From Lichenostomus cassidix (taxonomy: Eukaryota > Chordata > Aves > Passeriformes > Meliphagidae): 64,000 nucleotides of DNA. The stretch is taken from the NCBI GenBank assembly GCA_008360975.2, contig CM039182.1, positions 29,392,566 to 29,456,565 of the forward strand, read 5' to 3'. Each line of letters opens with the position of its first letter. The stretch's first letter is position 1. The notes beneath the pieces are model-generated. The model was not told the DNA's origin. It saw nothing but the letters and a program-made list of their open reading frames with translations, and made no database searches. This document shows, one piece after another, positions 15,255 through 27,096 of the stretch. The position numbers and the translations under genes were made by a program.

Positions 15255-15260
15255 ACCAGA

Positions 15261-18200
15261 CAGAGACCAGATCCACCATGTCAGAAACTTTACTCTCCAC
15301 TTGTTTTGTTTATTCAGTTCTATATGACAAACTGCACTCATTGAGGAGGCAGGACCAGGGAGAGCCCAGGCAAGTTTTGGCAAAGCAAGTGAAGAAATTT
15401 ATCCTGCAGGTTTGCCATCTGGACATTCCTAGATGGGAATGTGTACAGCAATGTTTGTACATCTATTGACAATTGTATTGGCTGTAGTTTTGTTTTCTGC
15501 TCTTAAATGATTGGATTGAATTAGCAATGGTCTTGTGTTATAACCTACCCAGGTCTCTGTGATAATTGTTGCATACATTTCAACACTCCTGAGTTTATAG
15601 TCCAGTGGAGTTACAATAAGCAAATGCTGAAGGAAAAACCATTAGGATTGAGTAGGACAGTGACAAAGTGACAGTGTAATGGCTGCTATGAAAATGAAGT
15701 GTGGCTTTGTAGATTCACATTATATGCTCTGTATTAATGTTTGCATTTCTACTGAGATAAATTTCCTCAGGAGAGAAGCACTGTGCTGCATGTTAGACTG
15801 ATTTTTATATATATATTTTTTTTTTTTTTTTATGATCTATGCTCTAATAAATGCTTTGTGAAATGTTTGTCTCTGGTTAAAAGAAAATGAATACATTCAA
15901 AACTGGTTCTGGCTGCCATCTTAGGGCAGAATAAAGAGTAGGTTTAAGTTAATGTGTAGGCTATTATCTTGGGAAAAACAACACCACTTTTTTTTTATTT
16001 TTGCATTTTCTGGTGCATGTTTTAAATTATAGAAGCACATTCAACTGCGAAAGATCTTGTTGGGTCACTCCATACCCTTTTCTTTCTAAGTTGAATTAAA
16101 TCATAAAAATTTGCTTCCAGCAAAAGCTTTCAAAGCAAGGACACAATGTTCTTAACTATTACTCTCTTCCTGTCTCATGAAATTGTACATAAATCCTGCC
16201 AACTTCAAAATCCGTGTTTTTAAGTAAATCAAAGGTTTTTTATGTTTTTAATGGAGCTAAGTAACTTCTTCTTCCATACCTACTATGTTGAACAGCAGTC
16301 AATAAATCTCTCTGCAGAAGTAAAAATTGAAACCTAAATATTTCAAAATTTTATCCCACCTGTAAATATGTACTTGAATGTTGAGATTGTACAGTCAAAA
16401 ACACAATGTAATCAACATCTTGTCAGTTCATGGTGTTGTCAGTAAAAATAAGGAAATTTTAACATAAGAATATGAGAAACTAGTGGCCCAATTAGACCAA
16501 GATTGATCCTAAACTTGATGCAAAGTTCCACTTTGATTTTTGTAGTATCAGACTTTAGAATAAAACCTCCATAACCATTTAGAAAACTGAAGCCCATAAC
16601 TATTGGTAAAGGGCCAGACATCCCTCTGCTTGAAATTACTGACGTAAATGCAGTTGTGTTGACTCAAAGGCTGAGTAAGAAAGGCTATGGTCAACTGACT
16701 ATATTTTCCCTGGTTTCTAATACATACCACCAGCTATTCAGAATAGCTTTACATTCTTCATAGGCTTCAGCCACCTTAGAAATTACATCAATGCAGTTTT
16801 TACTGTGTGCTTTTCATGGACTGCTGAGCTTTGTTCTCCCAAATGCAGGTAATTCTTCCATGTGCTACCATTACCTACTAAATCTTCTTAGAGCAGAATC
16901 CTGCTAAAAAAATTAGTGCGTGCCTCTGTCTTTATTTCTATCAGTAGCGGTACCCCAGATGATCCAAAGTATTTGAGGTCTAAGAACTATTTCACATTTA
17001 TTAAGTCATATTAGAAGACAGATTTAGGCTTGTCAAAAGAAAGCTAGGTCAGTTGACTCATGAGAAATTGATTTTCCAACATGTTTTTCAGGCCCTTTTA
17101 ACCTCAGTTGAAGTGCTAGATATCTATCTAAAATTAACTGCAGAAGATTTTATAAATTTCCTGCACATCCAAAGAGATGGAAAGTATCTATGGTAAATGG
17201 ATTTTCATCTTGCAGTCCCCAAATATGTCTCCCTCTGTCTAGCGGCTGTAAAGGAAGTTAAGGACCTGGATTAGTGGAGTCCCCTTCACCACAGATAAAT
17301 TTACCACAGGTAAGTAAAACTACAACAAGACAGCACTAAAATGAGGCTGTGAGTTAGAAGAGTGATTCCTCATAAAGATAATTGCTGAAACTACACACAG
17401 TTAGTGGGAGTGATTGGCACCATCTATCCCACCACAACTGTAGTCCATCTGAACAAAGTTGGGGAGCCCATGGTTGTCCCACTCCATACTGAGGTAAAGT
17501 TGCACTGACTCCAGATCTACGGTGAGAAAAATTCTGTAAGTTTTGAAAAAACAAACCAAAACATATGTATTCAGCTCCTACATGTTTTCAAATATAGCAA
17601 GTGCTTAAACTGACATTTGAATTTCACTAGTATGGAGTTTCTGCTTTCACAGACTAATCTGACTCCTCTCTAAACCAGACATAGTCTCTCCTTTGTGATG
17701 TTGTGCAATTATTTTTCTCAATTTTTTGGCTTCTACTTCCTTAGTTAAGGAGCAAAATAAAAATTATACCTTGGGAGTTTAGGAAGTTATTAAGAAGAGA
17801 AACTTATTCAGGAAAGGAACTTCTTGTTTCTCACAGATGCCAGACTGAGACAGAAGATGTCTCTTTTTTGTCTTCCCCCCATACACACACCCCCACTCTG
17901 TTCCCCAGCTACAAAATACACTGTGGTTATAAGACTTGTTTTATTTCTCTACAGGAATCATAACTGAACATTGTCCTTTTTCTTTTTTTCATCTTCTTCA
18001 AAGGAAGTCCTGTGTCTCATCTTTTCCAGACAGATGTTTTTATCTTAGTTTCAACCTCCACAGTTTCGCCTGCCCAGCTCCACCTCAGAATTTCATCAGT
18101 GTCAGGTGGAGATCATTTGCTATGACTTCATGGTTATTATTCTTTCTCTTTGCAAATTAGTGATAGCAGATAAGCTATTATTGCCCCTGAGGGCAAACTG

Positions 18201-18738
18201 TTTTATCTCGTACTAGTGATGAGTCAGCAACATATTATAATGCATATGATCATCCCAATGCATGAATTTTCACAAAACTCTACACAGGGTGTTAGCCTGT
18301 TTGATGGGCATTATCTATGTCATTTTGAAGTATTGCATTCAGAGAGTCCTTCTGGGTTGAAAAATACTTGATGATAGAGAAACTCACCTGCAGAAGAGTT
18401 TCTTCCCTCTTATTCTTCCTAAGGTCCTTCAAGGTCAACATGCAAACTTTTATACTAAGAGTTTTCCTCTGAAACTGTGGAGTTATAGATTTCACCGAGT
18501 GATCCTTAAATACTCATTTCTAAGCTGTTTTAATTTGTACAGTTAATGACCACATGAGAGATAGACACACAGGGTCTTTTACCACGTGTAATGGTAAACG
18601 TTTATTTACACCAGCGTTGATAAAGTACTGCCAGGCAGCAGAGGCAATACAGGGGTTTTCAGGAGATCCTTTAGACTGCAACATGCACAAAGGAAAACAA
18701 CCTGGTGGAATTCTGTTATATTGCACTTGTGAGCATTT
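15261..18738. other. Intergenic AT-rich DNA
   Basis: No gene recognised. It includes the TA/poly(T) simple repeat at 15804-15831. Open frames are 75 codons or fewer and match nothing I know. Confidence 0.7.
15804..15831. repeat. (TA)n followed by poly(T)
   Basis: A short alternating TA stretch runs directly into a long uninterrupted T tract. It is a simple repeat and likely length-variable. Confidence 0.8.
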
Positions 18739-18744
18739 AATCTC

Positions 18745-19007
18745 TGTGGCTAGCACAGGTTTTTCCCATGAGAAATTTTCTTGTGTTTTATAAATAAAGA
18801 TAAAGTTTGGATGTTATTGGAACAGTGTCCCAGAACTTGGACAGTGCAGGCCTGGCCAATCAGGCCTGGGGGAAGGCTTCTGACCGACCAATCTGGGTGA
18901 CTTTTGAGAACTCTATATGTGTGATGAAATCAAAACAATAAAGTTCATTCCTTCTTGCCACTGAGAACTGGTGCATTCATTACTCTGCTAGCTGCTCAAC
19001 AGCGACA
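18745..19007 (+). mobile_element. Solo LTR of an endogenous retrovirus (intact ends, 6-bp target duplication)
   Basis: The element runs from TGTGGC to GCGACA, near-perfect inverted termini (TGTGGC against TGTCGC), and is flanked by AATCTC at 18739-18744 and again at 19008-19013. Its 263 bp contain a compact promoter: CCAAT boxes at 18856-18860 and 18888-18892, a TATA-like TATATG at 18914-18919, and an AATAAA polyadenylation signal at 18937-18942 that would end R. There are no flanking internal viral genes, so this is a solo LTR produced by recombination between two LTRs. The 6-bp duplication is typical of class II (ERVK/alpha-like) elements. Well-preserved termini and duplication suggest a moderately young insertion. 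Its promoter points toward AHR, about 34 kb away. Confidence 0.88.
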
Positions 19008-19013
19008 AATCTC

Positions 19014-21467
19014 ATCTTTTAAATGCTTGATGATAGTAGATTTTGGGGGCAAAAGGCTGTTTCACATCACTTATGTAATAAAGCAAAGAAGGGGTCATCT
19101 GCCTTATCTTAATTTTTTTACTATTAATTTAAGAGAGAATGGGGAAAATATGATTAGCCCATACTTTTTGAAGAATATTTATGTTTTGAAAATTTGTGGT
19201 GCCTGACACAACTGTATTTCATATACCTGTCATAGGATTTATAGCTAATGAACATTGGTATTATGTGGTAAATATAGCCCTTGAATTACACATACCATTG
19301 GGCCTTTGAAAAACTGCAGAGTTACCTGCACTGATTGTCACTGGAATAAAAGAGCACAACGGCAAAAAATGGTGGGCAGCATTTTGTCCCTGCCGACGCC
19401 TGCACTCAGCCGCCAGTGGAAACATCCTAAGCTTTGCCAGGAGCTTCACTGAAAGTCTCAAATTAGTTTGTGTAGGGAAATGGTAAACTTTACTTTCTAC
19501 TAGTTTTCTCTTTAACTACCTGTTGTGTTATACCTCGGGTTCCTTTCTGAGATATGAAGGAAAACAGAGGAACTGGAAACATTTCTTCTTAATTTGAGGG
19601 TTTTGGGGATTTAATATGGGGGACATTAATGCCAGCTCTTAGAGAGAGATTGTCATTGATGAAAATTTAGAAACATCTGTAAATAACTTATTCTTATTTT
19701 TCTTTTTTTTTTACATTTCCCCCCAAGACATTGTGTATTTGTGTCCCTTGGATACATTTGTATAGTTTGTTGTCTTTTGATATCAGTTCCCATTCTTTAT
19801 ATTTCCCCTTCAGGAAAGAAAACTTCTCTTCAAATGAAGAGTCAATCTTAAAACAACAGTAAAAAAATGCAGGTGGACTACTTATTTTAGATAAAAGGCA
19901 TTATTCTTGAAAGTAATTTGGGCTGTCTGCTCCTGTTGGTCATGTCAGGACCTATTTACTTTACCTGCAGGAGCAATCTGAGTTCAGTTATTTCCACACA
20001 CTGGGCTGAAATTCTATCAAAAGACAAAAGCACAGACGTGTCTATTGCAATGTGCAGCTCAAGCTTTGTAAAAGGCTAAACAAAGCACTATGTGGAGATG
20101 TTTAGCTTTCAGAAAGCAAATTTTTATCTCTTTAAGAACACATTTCAAATATTAAGAAGCATGTAATTACAAAATAATAATGAAAACAAAGCACACTCAT
20201 GAACTTCCTCTTAAAGATGATGATTGAATACTATTCAGCAAGATTGTAAAGATGTGATCATAATTTCTTAGTTCTTACTCCCAAGCAAAATAAGTTTTTT
20301 TAATTGTCTTCAGTGGAAAAAGTTCTCCTTTACTATAAAATATAGACTGTAACTTTCTTATTACAATGCCTAAAACATATGCCTTGATCAATGACTTGTT
20401 CCAAATAATAATTGTGTCACTGAGAAACACATTTCTGTGATGTTTTCTTTAGTCATGTTAGAACTTCCTCTGTGCACAGAATCTCTTGCTTCTCATCAGT
20501 CTGGAGACACTGTAGACAAATTACCTGCCTTTCATCTTTCTGCTAGAGGGTAGAAAAAAGATTACTAGAGGAGAAAAAAGATTACTAGAGGAAAAAAAAG
20601 AGGTTTTGTGTAATAGAGTTGGAATGTGAGGCAGAGATAGATAAAAAATTTCAGGAAGAAAGACTTCTAAAAAGCAGAATAGAAAAGGAAGATGAGAAAA
20701 TAAGTTATGCCTTCTTTTATATTTACCTTTAAAGTTTCTAGCTTACTTTATAATGTTCTTTAATTTTCATTAATAAAAATTACTATTTATTAAATGTACT
20801 ATTGTTACTATTAACCTTCTGAGATGAACAAGTCTCAGGGAAGAATTGTAAATTAGCTGGAGAAGGTGGAAGGGAACATATTAATCTGCTTTTCCTTTCT
20901 TTTGAAGTAAATTAGAGAAGTGTGAAATTATGGCATAGGATCTGGTTCCTCTTCCTCAATACAAGCAGGACTAGTCTTCTTATCTTTTCATAATAAAGTA
21001 GAGCAGAATCTGTCTGAATGATGCTGAAAAGAAGGTCTGGTAACTTTAATTTTACTTCATCCATTCCAGGAACTGCCAGACTTTGAATATGACATTCTTA
21101 GATTAAAAGTTTCAGAATTGTCAGATCTTCCCCCCACTGACCAGCATTTCAGAACTTTTGCTCACAGTGGTTGTCCTGGAGAGAGCTGCTTTATCAAAGT
21201 CTTGCTGGAAAATCTAAGTATGATACGAAGTTAAGTCTGATGGAGGTTGATACTGCCATAGGAAGTGGGTATTACTGGACTCTTCAAACCAGAAGGAATT
21301 GAACCTGGGGTCTCCAGGATCTGTATCCTAGCCATAGGTCTGAGCAGAAGCCTGATGAGATGCTGCTCTGGCAGTTGAAGCTGATGCATCTATGCTGCTG
21401 ATAACAGAGGTGTCATGGGACGGAAAGAAAAACAGGAAAAATGAGCCTGGTCTAGGGGTTGGAGTGC
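19014..21467. other. Intergenic AT-rich DNA
   Basis: No gene recognised. The only local structure is the 20-bp tandem duplication at 20552-20591. Confidence 0.7.
20552..20591. repeat. Perfect 20-bp tandem duplication
   Basis: The unit AGAAAAAAGATTACTAGAGG occurs twice in direct succession without a mismatch. It is probably a recent slippage or unequal-exchange product. Confidence 0.9.
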
Positions 21468-21472
21468 CCTGC

Positions 21473-22045
21473 TGTGGTGGGTTGACCTTTGTTGCCCACC
21501 AAGCTTTTCTATCACTCCCCACCTCATTTGGATAGGGCAGGGAGAAAATAAGTTGGAAAAAACTTGTGGGTCAAGATAAGGGCAATTTAATAATGCAAAA
21601 GCAAATGTCATGCATGTGGAAGCACAGGAAACAAAAATATTTTATTCTCTGTTTCCCATCAGAAGCTGATGGCTTGCCACTTCCCAGGAAGCAGGGCTTC
21701 AGTACACGCAGTAGTTGCACCAGAAGAAAAATTAGGTAAATAGCAAATCACCCCTGACCCCACTCTCCCTCACTCCTCCTCTTTTCTTTTAGCTTTAATT
21801 GCTGAGAAGAAATCCCTTGGTGTAGAATATTATGGAGCATCCCTTTGGGTCAGCTGTCCTGGCTAACTTGCCCACCACCAACCTATCGATGAGGGGAGAA
21901 TATTGGAAAGACAGAGTAGATGCTGTGTGAGCTCTGCAGGCTAACACTGGTGTGTTATCAACACCTTTCCAGCTCTCAGTGTAGAGCACAGCACTGTGAG
22001 GGCTGCCATGGTACAAGTGACTCCATCTCAGCCAGAACTAATACA
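21473..22045 (-). mobile_element. Solo LTR, avian ERVL-like (5-bp target duplication)
   Basis: The 573-bp element begins TGTGG and ends ATACA on the + strand and is bordered by CCTGC at 21468-21472 and 22046-22050, a perfect 5-bp duplication as ERVL-class integrases make. The text GGGTTGACC...CCCACCAAGC...CTATCACTCCCC near the left end and GGTGTGTTATCAACACC...CTCCATCTCAGCCAGA near the right end match, as I remember it, an abundant bird LTR family seen in reverse. An AATAAA signal lies on the - strand (complement of 21641-21646). No retroviral coding remnant adjoins it. Confidence 0.9.
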
Positions 22046-22050
22046 CCTGC

Positions 22051-25000
22051 TAAGAGGCATGACTAACATGCCATGTATGCATTTATATCAGATCACGTTG
22101 ATGTATGCAGTTATATTAGATCATCACTGAAAAAAGTCAAATCCATTCCTGGAAGTAGGGTCCACTGTCCCAACCCTTTGCTGAAGCTGCATCCAAAAAA
22201 AGTATATGAATCAAAATTAGTTCTATTCACTGTTGGTTTCTCAACAAATGTATTATTTGAAATATTAAAAAAATGTGTATGTAAACACATGTAAACATAT
22301 GTAAATATTCATTGGAACATGCATGAATAGAAAAGTACTAATTTTTTTACCAGACTCATCTGCTAAACTGTTAAGCCTTTAATAGTAAACAGAGGAAACA
22401 GTCTAAGTGCTCTGTGCTTAATATCTTCTCTAATTACTCCACATTTTCTTGAGAAAACCCTTTCCAGAAACCTGTGGTCTCCTGATGTCTCAGAACTATA
22501 CTGCTAGTTGTATAATTTGGTGAGGTTTCATTTTGATTGTCAGATTCCAGCACTTGTCTGTGATTCATTTGTACTAAAAAAAATCACCAAATCCCCTCCC
22601 CTTAAAATCACTTTCCTGGATGATTAAGAAATGCGGTTCCACAATATCACAGGGCTTCCCAAATTCCTCTTCCTTCAAATACTATGTCCTGAAGTTCCTT
22701 TAATGCTGTTCCCAGAAAGTGACTCACGATTCTTTATTAATTATGGAATATGTTAACTTAATGACTGCACTAGAAATGTGTTTTTCTCCTCTCACCATAG
22801 CTTGAAGGAAACATCATTGCCAAGGCATTATCTCTAGTTGATCTCGTACTAGTAGTGTACATGTAACATTTTTATGATTGATTCTTTAAAACTTAGCCAA
22901 TTTTTTAGACATGTTAATGCAGACTGATTTCATTTATATAGACTACATCTTTAATTGCATGAATACTTGTAAACATTTTAAGCTAAACACTAATTTAATG
23001 AAAAATGAGGACAAAAGCTCTCCTACTATAAGTTGGCCAGTATTTTCCTCTGTTCATGCATAAGGTTATTGCTGATACGGCACATTGCCTCTTTTTTATT
23101 ATTGTTTTTTTGCACGGTAATAATCTGAATGATACTATGCTGGAAGTAACCCACTTTTGAGAATTGGATGGATAGGTTTATCCCAGTGTCAGGAAATAAA
23201 TGGGAATATTCCAGTGTTAGCTTCAGATATATTCTCTGGTATCATCAAGGGCATGTTTGGAGAAAAACCTTGTGTTTGTATAGAGATGGTAAGTGGAGCA
23301 GTTCATATTCTTAGTTATGTTGTGCCCTCTGGCAAGCCTGCCAGGAGAGAGCTGTGCTTGTTTTGTGAAGAGAAACCTCCTCCACATTCCAGCTTGAGCA
23401 TATCTATTGTTTTCAGACATAAACAGATGTCTTCCTTACCTAAGGGAAGCTCTCAAAAATCTGGAAGTAAAACAGAAGAAACTGATGTGAAACCACAACA
23501 GTATTTGACCTGTCTGCATGCATTAATAATCTCAACTTTAGCTGAAGGCAGAGTTCTGTTGCATTCAGTTTTATTTATTTGCTTGGTTTCTGCCCTGCAG
23601 TATGGAAGAACAATAAAGAATATTAGTATTAATTTAATTTTTAAAATTTCAATTAGGATTTTGTTAAATACATACATGCTTATTATGTCATTCAGAGTCT
23701 TCAAAGCAGGAAAATTCAGAGTTGCTTAACAAGAGCTGGGAAAAGGGGGGTAAACATGTTCTTCATTCTGCCAAACTGCCCTCTATTTCACAAGCCAAAA
23801 TCTCAAAACTTGTGATGAGATCAAGCTATAGATCCAGAGTAGAGCCTTTTCTAATAATTCTGATACGGTGAATGAATTTTATTTACATGAATCTTGTCTA
23901 TCTATATGCTAACAAAATGCATATATTTAGAGTTTTCTTTACATCTATACATTTACTTTCTGTGACAGGCTGATCTGTCTTTTCCAGCCTTATACAAATG
24001 TCTGTAGGACATTCAGACATTTTAGAGTTCAGCTGCCTGTGGGAAGATGATAATCCCAAGTAGGTCAGGTTTACAACTCCTTCAATGAAGACAAGGCACA
24101 CCAAACTTACGCTGAGTTTGAGACTCATCTCCCTCGAGTGCCTTATATCTTTCCTCTCTCCTCGCCCATCTGTGCCATGGTTACAACACAGACTGTATGA
24201 TGAAATTAAAACAATGCTAATATTGAGTAACTACTAGGAGTATTGAGAAAAAGTACTGTGTGTTCAAGGACAGCAGGACAAGCATATCAGTGAAGGGGAA
24301 GAAAGGGAAGTGTTGAGCACAGTGCAAGAACAAAGGAAGAGAAGAACTCTTGGAGTGAGATGCAGTGCCCCTAGGAGAGCCCTGTGCTGGAGCCAGCTCT
24401 ACACCTGCTGGGAAAGCCACATTGTCACAGCACAGCTAAGGCTCAGCCAGGATCTCTCCAGCAAACCACACTGCACTGATGCTGGTGCTGCCTTCGCTGT
24501 TTGTGTCGTAGTGCAGAGCAGACACAGCTGGGTTAGACCTGGGTTAGACACCTCCCTGCAAGGTTACATCCATTTGCAGAAGAAGCAGCTGGGATGCAAC
24601 AAACTTTATGTAGAAGTACAGATGTCCAGAAACTTGGATTTTTTAATTATTGTTTTTAAATTCACTGGAATGAGATGGTCAGAATAGAAGCAGGTCATGA
24701 CTCCTCAGTCCTGGAATGATGGAACTGAAGTTCTACAAGAAGGAAAGAATGAGAATCTAGAACATGGTATGGCAAAAAAACAATGATGGAAGGATTCAAG
24801 AAATGAAAATAAATTCTACTTTTAATTCTCATAAAATGTAAGTGCAAGTAGCCTCTCACATCCATAAAACTCAGTGAGACATAATTTGAAATAAGAGACT
24901 AAATATAGACTAAAACAACTCAGAGATGGAAGACTTCCATCTGTCTCATTCATAAGTAAACTATAGAATTTGATTTGTTCAGAAAGCAAACAAGATTTCC

Positions 25001-26180
25001 AGTAGAAATTCTTAAGAATTATAGCTATCACAATAAACTGCTATCTTTAATTTTATTTGTTGTTTCTGAATGTGCTTCATCTTGGTTTCCATGTTACGGC
25101 AGTGTGATTCATATCTTGTGGTTAGAAGACTGACTTTTTTTTTTCCAAAATTTCTGCTGTGAGAAAACATCTGCTGAAATGTAGATAGTTTGTGGTGTGT
25201 GAATGAAGTATGTATTCTTTATAACCACCTCCAGTAAGAACAGACTTGTCACAAGACAAGTAACAACACTATTCTCACAGCTGCACTCGGCACATTACAC
25301 CCTAATAGTATGAGCAAATATTTCTTCTATTAAGAAAGAAATGTGCCATGTGATATTTACATCTATATGATTTGCATAATTTCCAGGTTGTAAATGCATA
25401 CATAACTCTCATTGCAGGGAGGACTATTTCTGTAATTATGATTAAATTATTTTATAACAAGAATTAATACTCCACAAAATATAGTGATCTTTATTACATA
25501 GAGCAAAGCCTCCCTACAATACCAAGAAACACTTGTTCAGCTGGAGATCCAACTTTAGGTCCTAAGAGCAGAGAGGTTTTCTTATCCAGTTGCAGTTCAG
25601 GCTGCAGTGGGAACTGTCTATCATGTTACAGCATGAGTACTCACTGACAGGATCTCCCTCCTGCTGGTGGCATCGCTCAAGATTCCAAACAGAGTTCATA
25701 CATCAAGACCAGAAATCCACACTTTTGCATCCCTATGCTTTTCTGCTCCCTTTCTCAACTGGGGACAACTCCCAGAAGGAGTAGAAGACCCTCAGTCTTA
25801 GTCAATTCTCTTAGAAAAAAGACCTCTTTCTCACCAAACTGGAGGTGCACTTCATATTTCCTATCTCAAAGCAGCCCAGGTCTGCATCACTTGTAGATCA
25901 CAACCAAGTCAGCTGGAGAGACAGAGAAACAGCCCCTCCGTGCTCTGTACATAGAGAAAAAGAAAAAATCAATCACTCTTTTGCAAACAGTTACCATTAA
26001 TACTGTGGTAATTAATACAATTAAATACTACCTTTCTGGAAAATGGTATTATGTTCACACTATAGAGAGGTTCATACAGATTGGCTTCCTGGAATCCCTC
26101 TGTGGCCAAGACAATGCTGTCATTGTGTACACTAATGTGGAAGGAAATTGGAATTCTACAAAATTTTGCTGTGAGAATTC
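22051..26180. other. Intergenic AT-rich DNA
   Basis: No gene recognised. The longest open frame outside the CpG island lies here, open from 23157 to 23729 (+), but its first true ATG is at about 23253, leaving roughly 158 codons. It has no recognisable domain, and the opposite strand is also open for part of its length. I treat it as accidental. Confidence 0.65.
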
Positions 26181-26290
26181 TCATAGAAATAAAGAATAAT
26201 TTAGGTTTAAAATGTTCGGTAAGATCACTGAGTCCAACTGTTAACCCAGCACCACCAGGCCCACCACTAAGCCAAGTCCCTGATAAAAGC
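26181..26290 (-). mobile_element. CR1 LINE fragment
   Basis: Read on the + strand it shows the reverse of the CR1 3' region: TCATAGAA, then TTTAGGTT, then GATCACTGAGTCCAACTGTTA, ACCCAGCACCACCA and CCACCACTAAGCCAAGTCCC, in the order usual for bird CR1. It lacks the rest of the element, as expected for a 5'-truncated copy, and carries many point differences, so it is an old insertion. CR1 is the dominant LINE of birds. Confidence 0.85.
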
Positions 26291-27040
26291 TAATATTTTG
26301 TGATGGTCAGGAATCCTGTGAGGTTTTTGAAGTTCTGGCTGCCTTAATTGTATCATCACCTATTTGCATATCTTCAGCAACTTCAAATGTTGGCATTTAG
26401 GGCAAACATATGTAATGAAATCATTAATATACTGTTGTCTAGCATTTTTAGCAGTTAGGCAAGGAAGAATATTAAAAAGACAAAAGTTATGGCTTTCTTT
26501 TTGTGTAACAATATTTGATTTCATCTATTATTTTTCCAGTTAAGGGCTTTGCCAGACTTTTGGATGAATCAGAAATAACTCCAGAATGTTTTTATTCTCT
26601 GTTTCAGTACTAATTTTGAGTTGCCAGAAAAAATTTGTCTAACAATTGCTATAAAATAAGAAACAGGTTATATTTCACTTCTGTTTTCAGTGCAAAACAG
26701 ATAAAACAACCCCTTCTGTGTTTTTCTTAGCTGTCGTGTCAGCTGGCAAATGTGGATCAACAGTGAAGAATGAGCTCTGCATTCATCCACATAATGTGCC
26801 AACACCATGTAGGGGTGTGTACCACTCTTTCCTGTAACACCTGTTTTACAGATAAAGATGAGCCTCCAGCTCTCACCATGGTCAAGAAGTACTGCTGGAG
26901 TACACTAACCCTTCTAGAAATCCTGACTGCAGCGGTATTGCAGAAAGCTTTTACTGTAGCAAAGAGAAAACTAGAAAGTCTTTGCAGAATGCTGGTGCTA
27001 CTGTACCACTTCTCATCCACAAGCTTCTTTTTGCTGAGAA
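26291..27040. other. Intergenic DNA between two CR1 fragments
   Basis: No gene recognised. The part just before 27041 may be a decayed continuation of the + strand CR1, but I cannot match it. Confidence 0.6.
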
Positions 27041-27096
27041 AGGTTGGACTAGATGACCTGTGAGGTCACCTTCCAACCTGGTGTTCTATGATTCTA
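27041..27096 (+). mobile_element. CR1 LINE 3' end
   Basis: The sequence GGTTGGACTAGATGACCT, then GAGGTCACCTTCCAACCT, then TTCTATGATTCTA is the diagnostic CR1 3' terminus, ending in the ATTCTATG-type 8-bp repeat. Only the last roughly 56 bp are recognisable. It lies opposite in orientation to the fragment at 26181-26290, so the two are separate insertions. Confidence 0.92.
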
